Shown one piece after another: positions 1 through 6,073 of a stretch of 7,922 bases of DNA; position 1 is the stretch's first letter, and each line of letters opens with the position of its first letter. A program made the position numbers and the translations under genes. Location of the stretch: NCBI GenBank assembly GCA_018715545.1, contig DVLK01000068.1, positions 1-7,922 of the forward strand, written 5' to 3'. The notes under the pieces were generated by a model. It saw only the letters and a list, made by a program, of their open reading frames with translations. It ran no database searches and was not told the origin of the DNA. Source of the stretch: Candidatus Caccovivens faecavium (GTDB taxonomy: Bacteria > Bacillota > Clostridia > Christensenellales > UBA1242).

Positions 1-3
1 TAT

Positions 4-32
4 TTGGAATATAATTTGTTATAGTGTATAAT
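4..32 (+). promoter_or_regulatory. sigma-A promoter of degV
   Basis: A TTGGAA -35 element (4-9) is followed after 17 bases by a perfect TATAAT -10 element (27-32). Transcription should begin near position 39, giving a leader of about 30 bases that contains the AAGGAG ribosome binding site at 51-56. The spacing and match to the housekeeping consensus are good, so degV probably has its own promoter, although upstream sequence is outside the window. Confidence 0.75.
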
Positions 33-68
33 ACTTCATAGAATTAATAAAAGGAGATTTAATATAAA

Positions 69-947
69 ATGAAGAAAATAGCTATCGTTGCTGACAGTAA
101 TAGCGGTATTACACCAAAGGAAGGCAAACATCTTGGAATAACTGTTGTGCCTATGCCATTTATTATTGGAGATGATGTTTTATATGAAGAAGTAGATTTA
201 AAGCAAGAAGAGTTTTATCGCCTGCAACGCGAAGGAGTGCGAATAACAACTTCTCAACCAAACATCAATGAAATTGTTGAACTGTGGACTGAACTTTTGA
301 AAACGCATGATCAAATATTACATTTTCCTATGTCAAGTGCGTTAAGCCAGTCTTGCGAAACAGCTCAAAAGTTTGCGGAAGAGCAGTTTCCTGGTAAGGT
401 GTTCGTGGTGGACAATAAGCGTATATCAATAACTTTAAAAGCTTCCGTATTTGACGCATTGAAGCTTGTAAGCGAAGGACTTGACGCAAAAGAAATTAAA
501 GAATATCTCGAAAATGATGGGTTAAATTCAACAATTTATCTTGTGGTTGATACGCTTAAATATCTTAAACAGGGCGGTAGAGTGACGCCAGCAGCAGCGG
601 CTATTGGCACTGTTTTAAACATCAAGCCGATTTTAACAATTCAGGGTGGAAAACTTGATAAGTTTGCTATGGTAACAAACATCAAGGCAGCAAAAAAGAA
701 GATGATTTCTGCGCTTAAAAAGGATATTGAAACGCGTTTTGCAAAATTTGTTCAAGCGGGCGAATTTGCAATCGCAGTTGCTCATACAACAAATGATGAA
801 AACGCCGAAATCTTCAAACAGGAGTTAATCAAAGAGTTTCCAAATATTCCTTTCACCTATGTTGACCCATTGTCACTTTCAATTGCAACTCATACAGGTC
901 CTAGGGTGCTTGCAGTTGGTGGCTATCATATATATAAGAAAGATTGA
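69..947 (+). CDS. DegV family fatty-acid-binding protein
   Basis: This encodes a 292-residue protein of the DegV (EDD-fold) family. Known members bind a fatty acid between two domains, and several act as FakB subunits presenting fatty acids to the kinase FakA for phospholipid synthesis. Visible family marks are the N-terminal IVADSNSGI strand-turn, the PMPF strand near residue 28, TSQP at 61-64, the SSALS turn at 89-93 that supplies ligand-contacting serines, LKYLKQGGR at 163-171, and the NIKPIL/GGK segment at 184-195. The length is normal for the family. The start is the ATG 12 bases after AAGGAG. Two motif positions depart from the common form: LSQS replaces the usual LSGT-type turn, and VVDN replaces the usual DS. 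The gene looks monocistronic, with a promoter before it and a terminator after it. Family assignment is firm; the bound lipid and any FakA partner cannot be deduced here. Confidence 0.9.
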   Translation: MKKIAIVADSNSGITPKEGKHLGITVVPMPFIIGDDVLYEEVDLKQEEFYRLQREGVRITTSQPNINEIVELWTELLKTHDQILHFPMSSALSQSCETAQKFAEEQFPGKVFVVDNKRISITLKASVFDALKLVSEGLDAKEIKEYLENDGLNSTIYLVVDTLKYLKQGGRVTPAAAAIGTVLNIKPILTIQGGKLDKFAMVTNIKAAKKKMISALKKDIETRFAKFVQAGEFAIAVAHTTNDENAEIFKQELIKEFPNIPFTYVDPLSLSIATHTGPRVLAVGGYHIYKKD

Positions 948-988
948 TTGCTTGTTAAAAATAATCAGGTTATATTGTAATAGAAAAG

Positions 989-1017
989 CGGAATTGTTAC
1001 TTATAATTCCGTTTTTT
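989..1017 (+). terminator. Intrinsic terminator after degV
   Basis: CGGAATT (989-995) pairs with AATTCCG (1005-1011). Two more pairs shorten the loop to about five bases. A run of six T follows at 1012-1017. This is a convincing rho-independent terminator 41 bases after the degV stop. Read on the other strand, the hairpin is followed by a shorter T run, so it may also stop transcripts arriving from ylbJ. Confidence 0.85.
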
Positions 1018-1052
1018 AGTGATATTTTCTGGCGGAAGAATAAATCATATTA

Positions 1053-1078
1053 AGGCATAAATTTTAGGCATAAAATCT
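1053..1078. repeat. Two-copy 13-base tandem repeat
   Basis: AGGCATAAATTTT at 1053-1065 is followed directly by AGGCATAAAATCT at 1066-1078. The first nine bases are identical in the two copies. The repeat lies just beyond the 3' end of ylbJ. On the minus strand it could form only a short A/T hairpin, too weak to call a terminator. No function is evident. Confidence 0.5.
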
Positions 1079-1086
1079 AAGCTATA

Positions 1087-2232
1087 TTACATAAAGACCA
1101 AAACTAATATTGTTGAGATGAGTGCGGAGAGAAGAGCGTGTGTTAGTTTTTGAAGGGCGAAAAGTTTAACTGGCATTTTCACTTGTTGGAGCATGGTTAA
1201 AGATTGAAGGAGGGTGGAAATACCGCCAAAACTTATCACGAAACTAGCTAAAATCACAGCAAGTTTAACATTTGGTAGTGCGGAAAGACTTAGACAGCCC
1301 TTTGTTATCTCCACAAGTCCTTCAAGAAAGGCGGAGATATTTTCGGGGAATAGGTTGAAGATAGGTGATAGACATTCAATAATTATAAAAAATATTGTTA
1401 TTATGCAACCGACTGATAGTATGGCAAGAGTGGAAGAAAGGACTATTTCGCTAATATCTGGCGTTTTTGAGATATTGTTTTCTTTGCTTAAATTTGTGTT
1501 ATCATTTTGGTTCGTTGTGTCTATTTTAGTATCTATGTTATCATCTTTGCTTTGTTTATCAATAACATTTTTAATTTGAAATTTGCCATTCTTAATTTGT
1601 TTGCTTATTTTCATATTTCGGTTATTATTTTCGCTTTCATTTGCAGTTTTTTCTATTTGAAAACTTTTGTTTTGTTTGTTTTTGTAATCATTTTTTTTAC
1701 AGCCGAGTTTTCGATATATAAGTCCGTTTAAAAAGGCAGAAAAGACATGTGAAAGAAAAAGAATATAGCTGATAATGGAGCTTTTAAACATACCTACTCC
1801 GACCGCACCGATTATGAACATCGGTCCTGATGTTGAGCAAAAGGCAGACATACGAAAGGCTTCATTTTTGGTGATTTTACCTTGCATGTATAAATCTGCT
1901 ATCATCTTTGAGCCGACAGGGTAGCCAGAGAGTATTGCCATAAAGAAGGTGTAGAAAGAGATTGGTGGTGTATTAAAGAGGGCTTTGGTTACACGCTGGA
2001 AAGGGTGAGTCAGTTTTTCTATTTGTCCAAGCAAAGAGAGTGCTTTTGTGAAGAACATAAAAGGGAGAACACTTGGCAAAACATTGAATGCCCATGCGCT
2101 TATTCCGTTTAAGCCTTGTGCTATAAATTTTGCTGGACTTATAATCATATTTAAAATAAAAAATAGAATAAGTGCGGAAAGTAACAGCTTTGTAAGATTA
2201 TCATTTTTTAGTTTTACAAAAAGATTTTTCAA
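1087..2232 (-). CDS. ylbJ: Sporulation integral membrane protein YlbJ (nucleoside-recognition/Gate domain)
   Basis: This encodes a polytopic membrane protein of about 381 residues resembling YlbJ, a Gate-domain (nucleoside recognition family) protein that in Bacillus is made under sigma-E during sporulation. About eight hydrophobic segments are visible, near residues 15-32, 43-63, 91-105, 136-149, 152-174, 263-287, 321-337 and 364-381. Family-like motifs are NVLPSVLPF, SGYPVGSK (about 102-109), CSTSGPMFIIGAVG (about 132-145) and SFGGISTLLQ near 335-343. Between the two membrane halves lies an Asn/Lys/Asp-rich hydrophilic stretch at about 179-260. I chose the TTG at 2232 as start because AGGAG (minus strand, 2238-2242) sits five bases before it; the upstream TTG at 2256 has no such site. 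The gene is divergent from pta, and ylbJ next to pta-ackA-rpmF is a known clostridial arrangement. A weak sigma-E-like sequence lies near 2260-2290 but is not convincing. The transported or sensed ligand is unknown. Confidence 0.85.
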   Translation of the reverse strand: MKNLFVKLKNDNLTKLLLSALILFFILNMIISPAKFIAQGLNGISAWAFNVLPSVLPFMFFTKALSLLGQIEKLTHPFQRVTKALFNTPPISFYTFFMAILSGYPVGSKMIADLYMQGKITKNEAFRMSAFCSTSGPMFIIGAVGVGMFKSSIISYILFLSHVFSAFLNGLIYRKLGCKKNDYKNKQNKSFQIEKTANESENNNRNMKISKQIKNGKFQIKNVIDKQSKDDNIDTKIDTTNQNDNTNLSKENNISKTPDISEIVLSSTLAILSVGCIITIFFIIIECLSPIFNLFPENISAFLEGLVEITKGCLSLSALPNVKLAVILASFVISFGGISTLLQSLTMLQQVKMPVKLFALQKLTHALLSALISTILVLVFM

Positions 2233-2242
2233 AATAACTCCT
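2230..2242 (-). promoter_or_regulatory. Ribosome binding site and TTG start of ylbJ
   Basis: On the minus strand AGGAG (plus coordinates 2238-2242) is separated by five bases from a TTG codon at 2232-2230, which then reads into MKNLFVKLK. This spacing decides the start. The longer frame beginning at TTG 2256 would place the Shine-Dalgarno sequence inside the coding region, so it is less likely. Confidence 0.75.
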
Positions 2243-2249
2243 TTTTTAT

Positions 2250-2278
2250 TTGACAATTTTCTATACGATATTTATAAT
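2250..2278 (+). promoter_or_regulatory. Consensus sigma-A promoter of pta-ackA
   Basis: TTGACA (2250-2255), a 17-base spacer and TATAAT (2273-2278) match the housekeeping consensus at all twelve positions. The start site should be near 2285, leaving a leader of about 55 bases before pta with GGAG at 2332-2335. The -35 lies only about eight bases beyond the ylbJ Shine-Dalgarno sequence on the opposite strand, so the divergent transcription units overlap or nearly overlap. A perfect consensus fits high constitutive expression of central acetate metabolism. Confidence 0.9.
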
Positions 2279-2280
2279 TG

Positions 2281-2305
2281 AAAATATATCTAAACAATAT
2301 ATTTT
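2281..2305 (+). repeat. Perfect 9-base inverted repeat at the pta transcription start
   Basis: AAAATATAT (2281-2289) and ATATATTTT (2297-2305) are exact reverse complements separated by seven bases. The repeat begins three bases after the pta -10 element and covers the expected start site. It could be an operator or a weak A/U hairpin at the transcript's 5' end. AT-only repeats also arise easily by chance in such a region, so function is uncertain. Confidence 0.4.
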
Positions 2306-2340
2306 ATTTTTTACGACAATAAAAAAGAAGTGGAGATAAT

Positions 2341-3330
2341 ATGTTTAAGATTAAAGATTTAATAAAAGAAGCAAAGAAAAAACAAAAGACGATTGTCTTT
2401 CCAGAGGTTAGTTTCTCAGATAGAACACTTGAAGCTGTTAAAATTTTACAGAAGAAAAAGATTTGTAAGGTACTTCTTGTGGGTGACGCAAGTGCGCTTA
2501 TTCTTCGCGATAAGAGCTTAGAGAAATTCGACATCGTAAATCCTGTAACTTTTCAAGATAGACAGAAACTTGTAAAAACGCTTTATGAAAAGCGTAAGAA
2601 AAAGGGCATGACTATTGAAGAAGCCGATGAGCTTGAAAAAGACCCTTACTATTTTGCCACGCTCTTAGTTGAATGTGGTTATGCTGATGGTATGGTGGCA
2701 GGGGCAGAAGCTCCAACAGCAAACACTGTTAGGCCTGCACTTCAAATTATTAAAGCTAAAAACAAAAATCCCGTTTCATCTTGCTTTTTGGTGTATGGCG
2801 ACAACAAATTTTTGAAGGGTAAAGCCTTGATTTTGTCAGATTGCGGTGTTATTGAAAAGCCAGATGCACAAACTCTATCCGCAATTGCAGAAGCGAGCGT
2901 TGAGAGCGCAAAGGCGTTTAAAATTGGAGTTCCAAAAGTTGCTTTCCTATCTTACTCTACAAAGGGTAGTGCGAAGAGTGAGGATGTGACCAAAGTGCGC
3001 GAAGCATACGAGATTTTCAAAAAGAAGAATAAGGATGTATTATCTGACGGAGAGCTTCAATTTGATGCTGCAATGGTGAAGGAAGTTTCAAAGCACAAAG
3101 CGCCTGATAGTCCAATTGAAGGCGATGCGAACATATTGATTTTTCCAGATATTAATGCGGGCAACATTTGCTATAAAACAACTCAGTATATTGGAGGTTT
3201 AAATGCAACTGGTCCAATTCTTCAAAACTTGAAGAAGCCAGTTAATGACCTTTCGCGTGGATGCAATGTCAACGATATTGTTATGCTTAGCGTTATAACT
3301 GCACTCCAATGTGAAGATGAGAAAAAATAA
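2341..3330 (+). CDS. pta: Phosphate acetyltransferase
   Basis: This encodes a 329-residue cytoplasmic phosphotransacetylase that interconverts acetyl-CoA plus phosphate with acetyl phosphate plus CoA. The length matches the short, single-domain (PTA_PTB) bacterial form. Family blocks run in order: VFPEVSFSDR (19-28), GMVAGAEAPTANTVRPALQI (117-136), ILSDCGVIEKP (164-174), VAFLSYSTKGSAKSEDV (200-216), DGELQFDAAM (236-245), KAPDSPIEGDANILIFPDINAGNICYK (253-279) and PVNDLSRGC (300-308). Ser305, Arg306 and Asp312 correspond to the catalytic Ser309, Arg310 and Asp316 of the Methanosarcina enzyme. GAEAPTANT replaces the more common GAxHSTADT wording. The start ATG follows GTGGAG by five bases. ackA begins 12 bases after the stop with no terminator between, so the two form an operon. 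A butyryl-specific relative (Ptb) is less likely because acetate kinase is the partner gene. Confidence 0.96.
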   Translation: MFKIKDLIKEAKKKQKTIVFPEVSFSDRTLEAVKILQKKKICKVLLVGDASALILRDKSLEKFDIVNPVTFQDRQKLVKTLYEKRKKKGMTIEEADELEKDPYYFATLLVECGYADGMVAGAEAPTANTVRPALQIIKAKNKNPVSSCFLVYGDNKFLKGKALILSDCGVIEKPDAQTLSAIAEASVESAKAFKIGVPKVAFLSYSTKGSAKSEDVTKVREAYEIFKKKNKDVLSDGELQFDAAMVKEVSKHKAPDSPIEGDANILIFPDINAGNICYKTTQYIGGLNATGPILQNLKKPVNDLSRGCNVNDIVMLSVITALQCEDEKK

Positions 3331-3342
3331 AAGGAGAGAAAG

Positions 3343-4554
3343 ATGAATATATTAATTGTAAACGCAGGAAGTTCATCATTAAAGTATCAACTTCTTGATA
3401 TGGACAAAGAAAAGGTTATTGCAAAAGGAAATTGTGAAAAGATTGGGCTCAGTGACCCTGTCATTTCCTATAAACATGACGGAAAAGAGGAAACTTTTAA
3501 AGGTGCCAAAAATCACGAGGAAGCCATCAAAAAAGTGCTTGATATTTTGGTTGACAAAAAGAATGGCGTAATTAAGAGTTTTGATGAGATTAACGCTATC
3601 GGTCACCGCGTGGTTATGGGTGGCTGGATATTTAAAGAAAGCACTTTAATTGACGATAAGGTTATTGAAGAGATTGACAAACTTTCTGAAATGGCACCAT
3701 TACACAACCCTGCGCATGTTCTTTGTATGCGTGCTTGCAAAAAGGTTATGCCAAATGTTCCTCAGGTTGCTATTTTTGACACAGCATTTCACACAACCAT
3801 GCCAGAAAAAGCCTATATGTATGCAATTAAATATGAAGACTATGAAAAATATCACATAAGAAGATATGGCGCTCATGGCACAAGCCATAGATATGTTGTG
3901 GAGGAGTTAGCGAAAGTTCTCAAAAAGGATGTCAAAGATGTCAATGCTATCACTTGTCATATCGGCAATGGTTCATCTATCACAGCAATTAAGAACGGGG
4001 AAAGCGTGGACACCTCTATGGGGCTCACACCACTCCAAGGTGTTGTTATGGGAACGCGCTCGGGCGATATTGACCCAACAGTTGTGCAATTTTTATGTTC
4101 ACACAAAAAGCAAACTGTTGACGAAGTTCTAAACTATCTTAATAAAGAGTGTGGGCTTTTGGGCGTTTCTGGCGTGTCAAGCGACCACAGGGAAACAACC
4201 AAAGCAGCGGACGGCGGAAATAAAAGGGCTAAGCTTGCTCTTGACCTTCTTGCATATTCTGTTAAAAAATATATTGGCTCATATCTAGCAGTTTTAAACG
4301 GTACCGATGCCATTGTGTTCACTGGCGGTATTGGTGAAAATAGTAAAGAAGCACGCGAACAGATACTAGAAAATATGGAAACTCTCGGCATTGTGCTTGA
4401 CAAAGAGAAGAACAATAACTTTAAACGCGGTCAGGTTGAGCTAATATCAGCGAAAAATTCAAAGATTAAAGTTTATGTTATTCCAACCGATGAAGAGCTT
4501 ATGATGGCGCGTGATACAAAGGAAATTGTAAAAAAATTAAAAAAGTCTAAATAA
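3343..4554 (+). CDS. ackA: Acetate kinase
   Basis: This encodes a 403-residue acetate kinase that converts acetyl phosphate and ADP to acetate and ATP, the ATP-yielding last step of acetate fermentation. Residues visible by comparison with the Methanosarcina enzyme are the N-terminal NAGSSSLKYQL loop (Asn7, Ser10, Ser12, Lys14), Arg89 in GHRVV, Asp146 in FDTAFH, His178 in GAHGTSH, Arg239 in GTRSGDIDP, the nucleotide-binding FTGGIGENS (326-334) and the C-terminal PTDEEL (381-386). The length is typical. AAGGAGAG at 3331-3338 directly follows the pta stop and serves this ATG. Three positions are unlike the usual family wording: VVMGGW instead of VVHGGE near 90-95, and LQGVVMGTR instead of LEG near 231. 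Propionate or butyrate kinase activity cannot be excluded but pta linkage favours acetate. The stop lies in an inverted repeat that reaches into the rpmF promoter. Confidence 0.96.
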   Translation: MNILIVNAGSSSLKYQLLDMDKEKVIAKGNCEKIGLSDPVISYKHDGKEETFKGAKNHEEAIKKVLDILVDKKNGVIKSFDEINAIGHRVVMGGWIFKESTLIDDKVIEEIDKLSEMAPLHNPAHVLCMRACKKVMPNVPQVAIFDTAFHTTMPEKAYMYAIKYEDYEKYHIRRYGAHGTSHRYVVEELAKVLKKDVKDVNAITCHIGNGSSITAIKNGESVDTSMGLTPLQGVVMGTRSGDIDPTVVQFLCSHKKQTVDEVLNYLNKECGLLGVSGVSSDHRETTKAADGGNKRAKLALDLLAYSVKKYIGSYLAVLNGTDAIVFTGGIGENSKEAREQILENMETLGIVLDKEKNNNFKRGQVELISAKNSKIKVYVIPTDEELMMARDTKEIVKKLKKSK

Positions 4555-4576
4555 AACTTGACAAATTGAGTTTTAT
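4551..4576 (+). terminator. Weak hairpin over the ackA stop and rpmF -35
   Basis: ATAAAACT (4551-4558) is the exact reverse complement of AGTTTTAT (4569-4576). Two G-U pairs extend the RNA stem, leaving a six-base loop. The ackA stop codon is in the left arm, and the rpmF TTGACA (4558-4563) begins at the left arm's last base and runs towards the loop. The T run is inside the right arm rather than after it, so as a terminator it would be leaky. It could also act as an operator. Confidence 0.35.
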
Positions 4577-4586
4577 GATATAAAAT
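4558..4586 (+). promoter_or_regulatory. Sigma-A promoter of rpmF
   Basis: TTGACA (4558-4563), 17 bases and TAAAAT (4581-4586) form a strong housekeeping promoter just after the ackA stop. Transcription should start near 4593, giving a leader of about 35 bases with AAGGAG at 4615-4620. A separate promoter would let the ribosomal protein be made independently of pta-ackA. Confidence 0.8.
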
Positions 4587-4627
4587 ATTAAAGCAAAAAC
4601 TTAGAATTTACTAAAAGGAGAAGAAAA

Positions 4628-4819
4628 ATGGCTGTTCCAAAGGGTAAGGTTTCAAAACAGAGAAGAAATACAAGAAACTCTGCTAATTTTAAAGCAGAAG
4701 GAGTTTCTCTTGTTGAGTGCCCAAAGTGTCATGAGCTTAAAGCTCCTCACAAGGTTTGCAAAAACTGCGGTACTTATAAAAATGAAACTGTTGTTGAAGA
4801 TAAGAAAAAGAAAAAATAA
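4628..4819 (+). CDS. rpmF: 50S ribosomal protein L32
   Basis: This encodes the 63-residue large-subunit protein L32 (bL32). It opens with the signature MAVPKGKVSKQRRNTR, in which basic residues contact 23S rRNA, and carries a zinc ribbon of the cysteine-containing type: Cys31, Cys34, Cys44 and Cys47 in CPKC and CKNC. The C-terminus is a lysine run. Length is normal. The ATG follows AAAAGGAG by seven bases. It is flanked by its own promoter and terminator. In many bacteria yceD (DUF177) precedes rpmF and plsX follows it; neither is present here. The zinc-binding form is usually the one made under zinc-replete conditions, but I see no zinc-regulated site. Confidence 0.97.
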   Translation: MAVPKGKVSKQRRNTRNSANFKAEGVSLVECPKCHELKAPHKVCKNCGTYKNETVVEDKKKKK

Positions 4820-4824
4820 AATAT

Positions 4825-4847
4825 TCACGGCTTTGCCGTGATTTTTT
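4825..4847 (+). terminator. Intrinsic terminator after rpmF
   Basis: TCACGGC (4825-4831) pairs with GCCGTGA (4835-4841) around a three-base loop, followed by six T at 4842-4847. The GC-rich stem and T run six bases after the rpmF stop make a strong rho-independent terminator. Confidence 0.92.
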
Positions 4848-4968
4848 ATATTTTTCTGTTAATATTCTTATTTTGTTAATATCTTAGTATTTTTTAGTTT
4901 TTAATCATATTATTTCATTAAGATACTTATTAATTCTTTTTGAGTGTCTTTTATAAGTTGTCAACTAT

Positions 4969-5002
4969 AAAAATAATGCGCTTAAATAGGCGCATTATTT
5001 TT
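4969..5002 (-). terminator. Terminator overlapping the 3' end of the nucleoside hydrolase gene
   Basis: AAAAATAATGCGC (4969-4981) and GCGCATTATTTTT (4990-5002) are perfect 13-base complements around an eight-base loop. On the minus strand the GCGC core is closed by an A-run/T-run stem, the usual form of a bidirectional terminator. One arm lies inside the nucleoside hydrolase coding sequence and the stop codon is in the loop. It also backs up the rpmF terminator from the other direction. Confidence 0.85.
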
Positions 5003-5938
5003 CTTGTTAATAACTCTTTCTGTTTCTTCAAAGGCATCAAAAAGGTCATATTTAAATTTTAAAATATCCATATCAACACATATTGCGGCATTTGACTCTT
5101 TATCGTAGCAGGTGTCAATATAGCCAAACTCCTCTTTTTCATCTTTATAATATTTAAGTTCAACATGTCCTTTTTCAAGTTTCATATTTTCAGGGCGCGT
5201 AAGATAGTATAGGGCACAGACATCATGAACGGCTGCACCATAACTACCAACATGAAAGTCACGATATTTTTTAAACATTTTAGCAAAAAGTTTGCCTATC
5301 TTATTCATATGTTTGACATGTTTTATATCTTTTCTATTGAGATAGGCAAAATGGCCTAATTCCATTGGAACCATAACAAGAGGCACACCACTTTTAATGA
5401 CAATATCTACACATTCAGGGTCAAAACTTATATTAAATTCACGGTAAGGCCTGCCGTAAATTTTCTCTTTTGTTCCGCCCATAAAGATGATTTCTTTGAT
5501 ATATTTTGTGCTATCTGGGTATTTTAAAAACATTTCAGCAACACAGGTCATTGGACCAATAGCGACAATTGTCAGCTTTTTTCTGCTTTTTTTAAGCGTA
5601 TTATACATAGCATCACAGGCGGGTGTTTCAATAGGCTTAGTTTTTAACTTTTTTGGCTTAACCTTGTATCCACCAAGTCCGCTTTTTCCTTGTGCCTTTG
5701 TGGCAAAGACTGCTTCACGCTTTAAAGGATGATTAAGTCCTACGGCAACAGGAACATCATACTTAAATAATTCCATTAAAAAAAGGGCGTTATTTGTGGC
5801 GTTTTCAATAGGTCCATTTCCGCCAGCTATGCAAAGAAGCTTTATGTTAATTTCATCGGAAAAAATTGCATACATAAGGGCAATTGCATCATCGACACCT
5901 GGGTCGCTGACAACAATTATATCTGTTTTTTTGATCAT
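4982..5938 (-). CDS. Nucleoside hydrolase (IU-NH family)
   Basis: This encodes a 318-residue member of the calcium-dependent inosine-uridine nucleoside hydrolase family, which cleaves N-ribosyl bonds to release base and ribose for salvage. The calcium and active-site residues can be placed by family pattern: Asp12, Asp16 and Asp17 in SDPGVDDA, Asn41 in GGNGP, the MGGT segment (153-156), Glu167 and Asn169 in EFNISFDPE, and His238-Asp239 in AAVHD, corresponding to the catalytic His and the last calcium Asp of protozoan enzymes. Length is typical. Differences are VVSDPG where most members read DTDPG, and GPMTCVA where GPLTNLA is common. The ATG follows AAGGAT by seven bases. It has its own promoter and terminator and is convergent with rpmF. 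Which nucleosides it prefers cannot be read from the sequence, and no transporter or kinase for salvage is adjacent. Confidence 0.9.
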   Translation of the reverse strand: MIKKTDIIVVSDPGVDDAIALMYAIFSDEINIKLLCIAGGNGPIENATNNALFLMELFKYDVPVAVGLNHPLKREAVFATKAQGKSGLGGYKVKPKKLKTKPIETPACDAMYNTLKKSRKKLTIVAIGPMTCVAEMFLKYPDSTKYIKEIIFMGGTKEKIYGRPYREFNISFDPECVDIVIKSGVPLVMVPMELGHFAYLNRKDIKHVKHMNKIGKLFAKMFKKYRDFHVGSYGAAVHDVCALYYLTRPENMKLEKGHVELKYYKDEKEEFGYIDTCYDKESNAAICVDMDILKFKYDLFDAFEETERVINKKNNAPI

Positions 5939-5971
5939 ATTAATTATCCTTTTTAATTATCTATTGCAAAT

Positions 5972-6000
5972 ATTATAACATAGAAAAGTGAGTTTCACAA
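5972..6000 (-). promoter_or_regulatory. Sigma-A promoter of the nucleoside hydrolase gene
   Basis: On the minus strand a TTGTGA -35 (plus 5995-6000), a 17-base spacer and a perfect TATAAT -10 (plus 5972-5977) are preceded by the extended TGT motif (plus 5978-5980). The expected leader is about 28 bases. A small palindrome, GTGA-N3-TCAC at 5988-5998, overlaps the -35 element and could be an operator half-site pair. Confidence 0.8.
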
Positions 6001-6073
6001 ACTAAATTTAAAAGTTATAAAAAATGTTTGGAAAATTTTACAATACATCTCTTGATATATATAGATGATATGT

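Noticed and set aside
859..1053. Open frame of 64 codons overlapping the degV 3' end
   Set aside because: It is in another frame of degV, runs through the degV terminator hairpin, has no ribosome binding site and no recognisable protein features.
1214..1731. Plus-strand open frames inside ylbJ
   Set aside because: They are antisense to a gene with clear membrane-protein motifs; their hydrophobic look comes from the AT-rich complement of the Asn/Lys region.
2230..2256. Longer ylbJ start at TTG 2256
   Set aside because: It lacks a Shine-Dalgarno sequence and would put the good AGGAG inside the gene; the TTG at 2232 is correctly spaced.
2260..2290. Sigma-E promoter for ylbJ
   Set aside because: On the minus strand ATATT and CGTATAGA are spaced about right but match the -10 consensus poorly; in AT-rich DNA this is not enough to call.
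4134..4415. Antisense open frame of 93 codons within ackA
   Set aside because: It is the complement of highly conserved acetate kinase sequence, with no ribosome binding site or known motif.
4848..4968. Possible small gene or RNA between rpmF and the nucleoside hydrolase gene
   Set aside because: This is a convergent gap flanked by two terminators. It is very T-rich, with no frame or promoter; the near-palindrome AGTT-GTC-AACT at about 4957-4967 is too short to interpret.
6028..6060. Sigma-H promoter for spoIIAA from GGAAAATTT and GATATAT
   Set aside because: The -10 part lacks the GAAT core and the spacing is uncertain, so I do not annotate it.
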